Assembly: GCF_963677155.1 (NCBI RefSeq)
Contig: NZ_OY781884.1
Span: 620,001-684,000, forward strand
Source of the DNA: an uncultured Draconibacterium sp.
GTDB taxonomy: Bacteria > Bacteroidota > Bacteroidia > Bacteroidales > Prolixibacteraceae
Reading direction: 5' to 3'
Length of the DNA stretch: 64,000 nt
Each line of letters begins with the position of its first letter. Positions within the stretch are counted from its first letter, which is position 1. The notes beneath the pieces were generated by a model. The model made no database searches. It saw nothing but the letters and a program-made list of their open reading frames with translations, and was not told the origin of the DNA. Below, in pieces: positions 62,107-64,000 of this stretch. Both the position numbers and the translations under genes were made by a program.

Positions 62107-64000
62107 CTACTTCCATTCCAGCAGTCCATCAACGCGGTAAATAATCTTTTTGTTATCGAGCAGCCACTTAACTATTTCGCGCATTTTTTGTTGGTCGCCT
62201 TTTAGTTTGAACAAGAGATTTTCGTAGGTGCAGGGGGCTTCAAGTAACTTTTGTACGCGTTTGCTAACGGTTTCAAATTCGTAATCGCTGAGTGCCAGTG
62301 CCTGTTTGGCTTTACAAATATCGCAGGTACCACAAGGTGCTGCATCGCTTTCGCCAAAGTAGTTTAACAGAATTTGGCTTCTACATGTAGCCGAATCGGT
62401 AGCATAATGAATTACCGACTCAATTTTTTCGGTGTAGTCTTTTTTACGCAGATCATAGTTTTCTTTCGAGATTTTCAGCCGGTCGATATGCACCCGCTCT
62501 TTGGAGAAGAAGATAAACGGCGTTTGACTTTTTGGCACATAATCAATCACTTTCGATTGGCGCAGGTGTTTTAGGTAGTTGTACACCTGATCGCGATCAA
62601 GCCCCGAACGTTTCGACAACAACTCTTCATCAACCGACACATAACCTGTAAACAAACCGGTGTACGAGCGTAAAAGCAGCTTTATAAAATCGTCGAGCTT
62701 AGCATTTGCCACTTGAAATTTGTACAATTCATCGCGCGAAATGGTAAAATAGATTCGCGACGGACTATCAACCTGTTCGGTAAATTCCAAATACTCCTGG
62801 CGTTGCAGAATTTTTAGACTGTTATAAACCATCGCCTGCTGAAATTTATAGGCCTGCGCAAATCCCTGTAAACTAAACTCGCGCACCTGCCCTTTTCCGT
62901 GCCCTACAGCAATCTGGAAATAGTTACACAAGGAATCGTAAATACGTTTAATATTATCGGTTTCGGGAAACGAAGTTGAAATATGCTTTTTTAGCTTGGT
63001 GGTATCAGCATTATTATATAATAGTACTGCTGCCGATTTTTTCCCGTCGCGGCCTGCCCTACCCGCCTCCTGGTAATAAGCTTCCAGCGAATCGGGCGCA
63101 TCAATATGAATCACAAATCGAACGTTAGCTTTGTCGATTCCCATTCCAAAAGCATTAGTGGCCACAATCACACGTGTTCTTCCGGTCAGCCAGTCGTCTT
63201 GCCGCGCACTACGCACAAAATTTCCCAATCCGGCATGGTAATAATCGGCCGAAATTCTGTTTTGCCGTAGTTCCTCTGCAATTTCGCGGGTGGCTTTGCG
63301 GCTTCGCACATACACCACTCCCGAGCCTTTACTTTTCTTCAGCGTATCCAGCAGGTAACCCGTTTTATTCTCGACATGACGCACCAGGTAACTCAGGTTT
63401 TCGCGGTGAAAAGACATCTTTAACAAATTCTTCTCCTTGAAGCCCAGTCTGTCCTGAATATCATCGGCTACTTTAGGCGTTGCAGTTGCTGTTAACGCCA
63501 GTATTTTTACTTTAGGCAGCAGCTCGCGCACCTTAATAATGCTTAAGTAGCTTGGGCGAAAATCGTACCCCCATTGCGAAATACAGTGCGCCTCGTCAAC
63601 CGTTAACAGGTTTACTTTCATTTGTTTCAGGCGTTCCACGAAACGCTCTGAATTCAGGCGCTCGGGCGATACATACAAAAACTTGTAATTGCCCCACACA
63701 GCATTATCGAGCGTAAGTTTTATTTCGCGTGCCGACATACCACTGTGTACCGCCAGTGCCTTTATCCCTTTTCGGTTCAGGTTTGCCACCTGATCTTTCA
63801 TCAAAGCAATTAGCGGAGTTACCACCACACAAATACCTTCGTGTGCCAGCGAATACACCTGGAAAGTAATGGATTTTCCGCCGCCGGTTGGCATTAAACC
63901 AAGCGTATCTTTCCCTGCTGCAACAGCCTCTATTATTTCGAGCTGCAACGGCCGGAAATCGGGGTAGCCCCAATAGCGGGTAAGTATCTGCCTGAAGTCT
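62107..64000 (-). CDS. recQ: ATP-dependent DNA helicase RecQ (5' end outside window)
   Basis: The frame is open to the right edge; 631 codons are visible and only the first ~10-20 are missing. Motif 0 (YWGYPDFRPLQ), Walker A GLMPTGGGKS, DEAH box VDEAHCISQWGYDFR, motif VI region QEAGRAGRDGK, zinc-binding RecQ-Ct Cys set in CRSQILLNYFGESDAAPCGTCDICK, and winged-helix segment after it. No HRDC domain; the C-terminus ends in a short helical domain (WLLDNKKIIYRVDGLLEWK). Unwinds DNA 3'-5' in recombination repair. Confidence 0.94.
   Translation of the reverse strand, partial: DFRQILTRYWGYPDFRPLQLEIIEAVAAGKDTLGLMPTGGGKSITFQVYSLAHEGICVVVTPLIALMKDQVANLNRKGIKALAVHSGMSAREIKLTLDNAVWGNYKFLYVSPERLNSERFVERLKQMKVNLLTVDEAHCISQWGYDFRPSYLSIIKVRELLPKVKILALTATATPKVADDIQDRLGFKEKNLLKMSFHRENLSYLVRHVENKTGYLLDTLKKSKGSGVVYVRSRKATREIAEELRQNRISADYYHAGLGNFVRSARQDDWLTGRTRVIVATNAFGMGIDKANVRFVIHIDAPDSLEAYYQEAGRAGRDGKKSAAVLLYNNADTTKLKKHISTSFPETDNIKRIYDSLCNYFQIAVGHGKGQVREFSLQGFAQAYKFQQAMVYNSLKILQRQEYLEFTEQVDSPSRIYFTISRDELYKFQVANAKLDDFIKLLLRSYTGLFTGYVSVDEELLSKRSGLDRDQVYNYLKHLRQSKVIDYVPKSQTPFIFFSKERVHIDRLKISKENYDLRKKDYTEKIESVIHYATDSATCRSQILLNYFGESDAAPCGTCDICKAKQALALSDYEFETVSKRVQKLLEAPCTYENLLFKLKGDQQKMREIVKWLLDNKKIIYRVDGLLEWK

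Noticed and set aside
61890-62132. 80-aa minus-strand frame over the AGATTGA repeats
   Set aside because: It reads through the repeat and overlaps the recQ end; no domain and no start support.
63704-63973. 89-aa frame at the right edge
   Set aside because: Shadow frame within recQ on the same strand.

Overview
The window looks like chromosomal DNA from a Bacteroidota bacterium, most plausibly an environmental or marine Marinilabiliales/Prolixibacteraceae-type organism. That placement is inference. It rests on many TAnnTTTG-type promoter boxes, few Shine-Dalgarno sequences, and typical Bacteroidota families: a BatA-type two-helix protein, WbqC, DUF4293, a large LepB with insertions, a SusC-like VVVVGYG motif, SIMPL proteins and many SGC-type lipoproteins. 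No tRNA, rRNA, CRISPR array, intact insertion sequence or phage gene was found. Most of the window is ordinary core metabolism.

Left part (1-8.0 kb): the end of an ECF sigma factor with an overlapping membrane anti-sigma-like fusion protein, a SnoaL-like protein, a SIMPL protein, a YqaB-like HAD phosphatase with an AEC transporter, a CobW-type GTPase with a TauE/SafE permease, and glyA. From 8.0 to 10.5 kb there is an AT-rich accessory patch of small membrane protein and lipoprotein genes with cassette-like boundary sequences. Next come an unknown helical protein, a ten-copy 21-bp tandem array, a Spy-like lipoprotein and a repeat-rich gap. sucA-sucB (2-oxoglutarate dehydrogenase) follows.

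Middle (16.7-34 kb): DUF4293, a MurU-like nucleotidyltransferase, a decayed lpxA 3' end, a Crp/Fnr regulator, a Cof-type phosphatase, and a co-directional dapB-lepB-LapA-WbqC run. Then small envelope genes, a MerR regulator carrying the residues of the CarH/LitR B12 photoreceptors, isoaspartyl peptidase, a BatA-type protein, rocD, and a textbook oxyR / ahpC-ahpF peroxide module.

Right part (34-64 kb): SDR, AsmA, CinA, a DsrE/YedF-like protein, a Ste24-type protease, an ArgE-type deacylase, transaldolase, the selenium genes mnmH and selD (selenium used for tRNA selenouridine; no selenocysteine genes here), a GH20 hexosaminidase, the three-gene proton-translocating transhydrogenase, a Cys-rich PAS kinase, a GreA-like protein, a Qnr-like pentapeptide protein, a TRIC/UPF0126 channel, phospholipase A1, cysH, and a tight minus-strand run of DUF5063, a 3'-5' exonuclease and an RlmI-like methyltransferase. 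recQ runs off the right edge.

No clearly new multi-gene system stands out. The most unusual items are the 21-bp tandem array, a composite dispersed intergenic repeat present in several copies, three decayed loci (lpxA remnant, truncated polysaccharide deacetylase, and a porin/FMN-binding deletion chimera), a phased AGATTGA repeat, the CarH-like regulator far from carotenoid genes, and the Cys-rich kinase.
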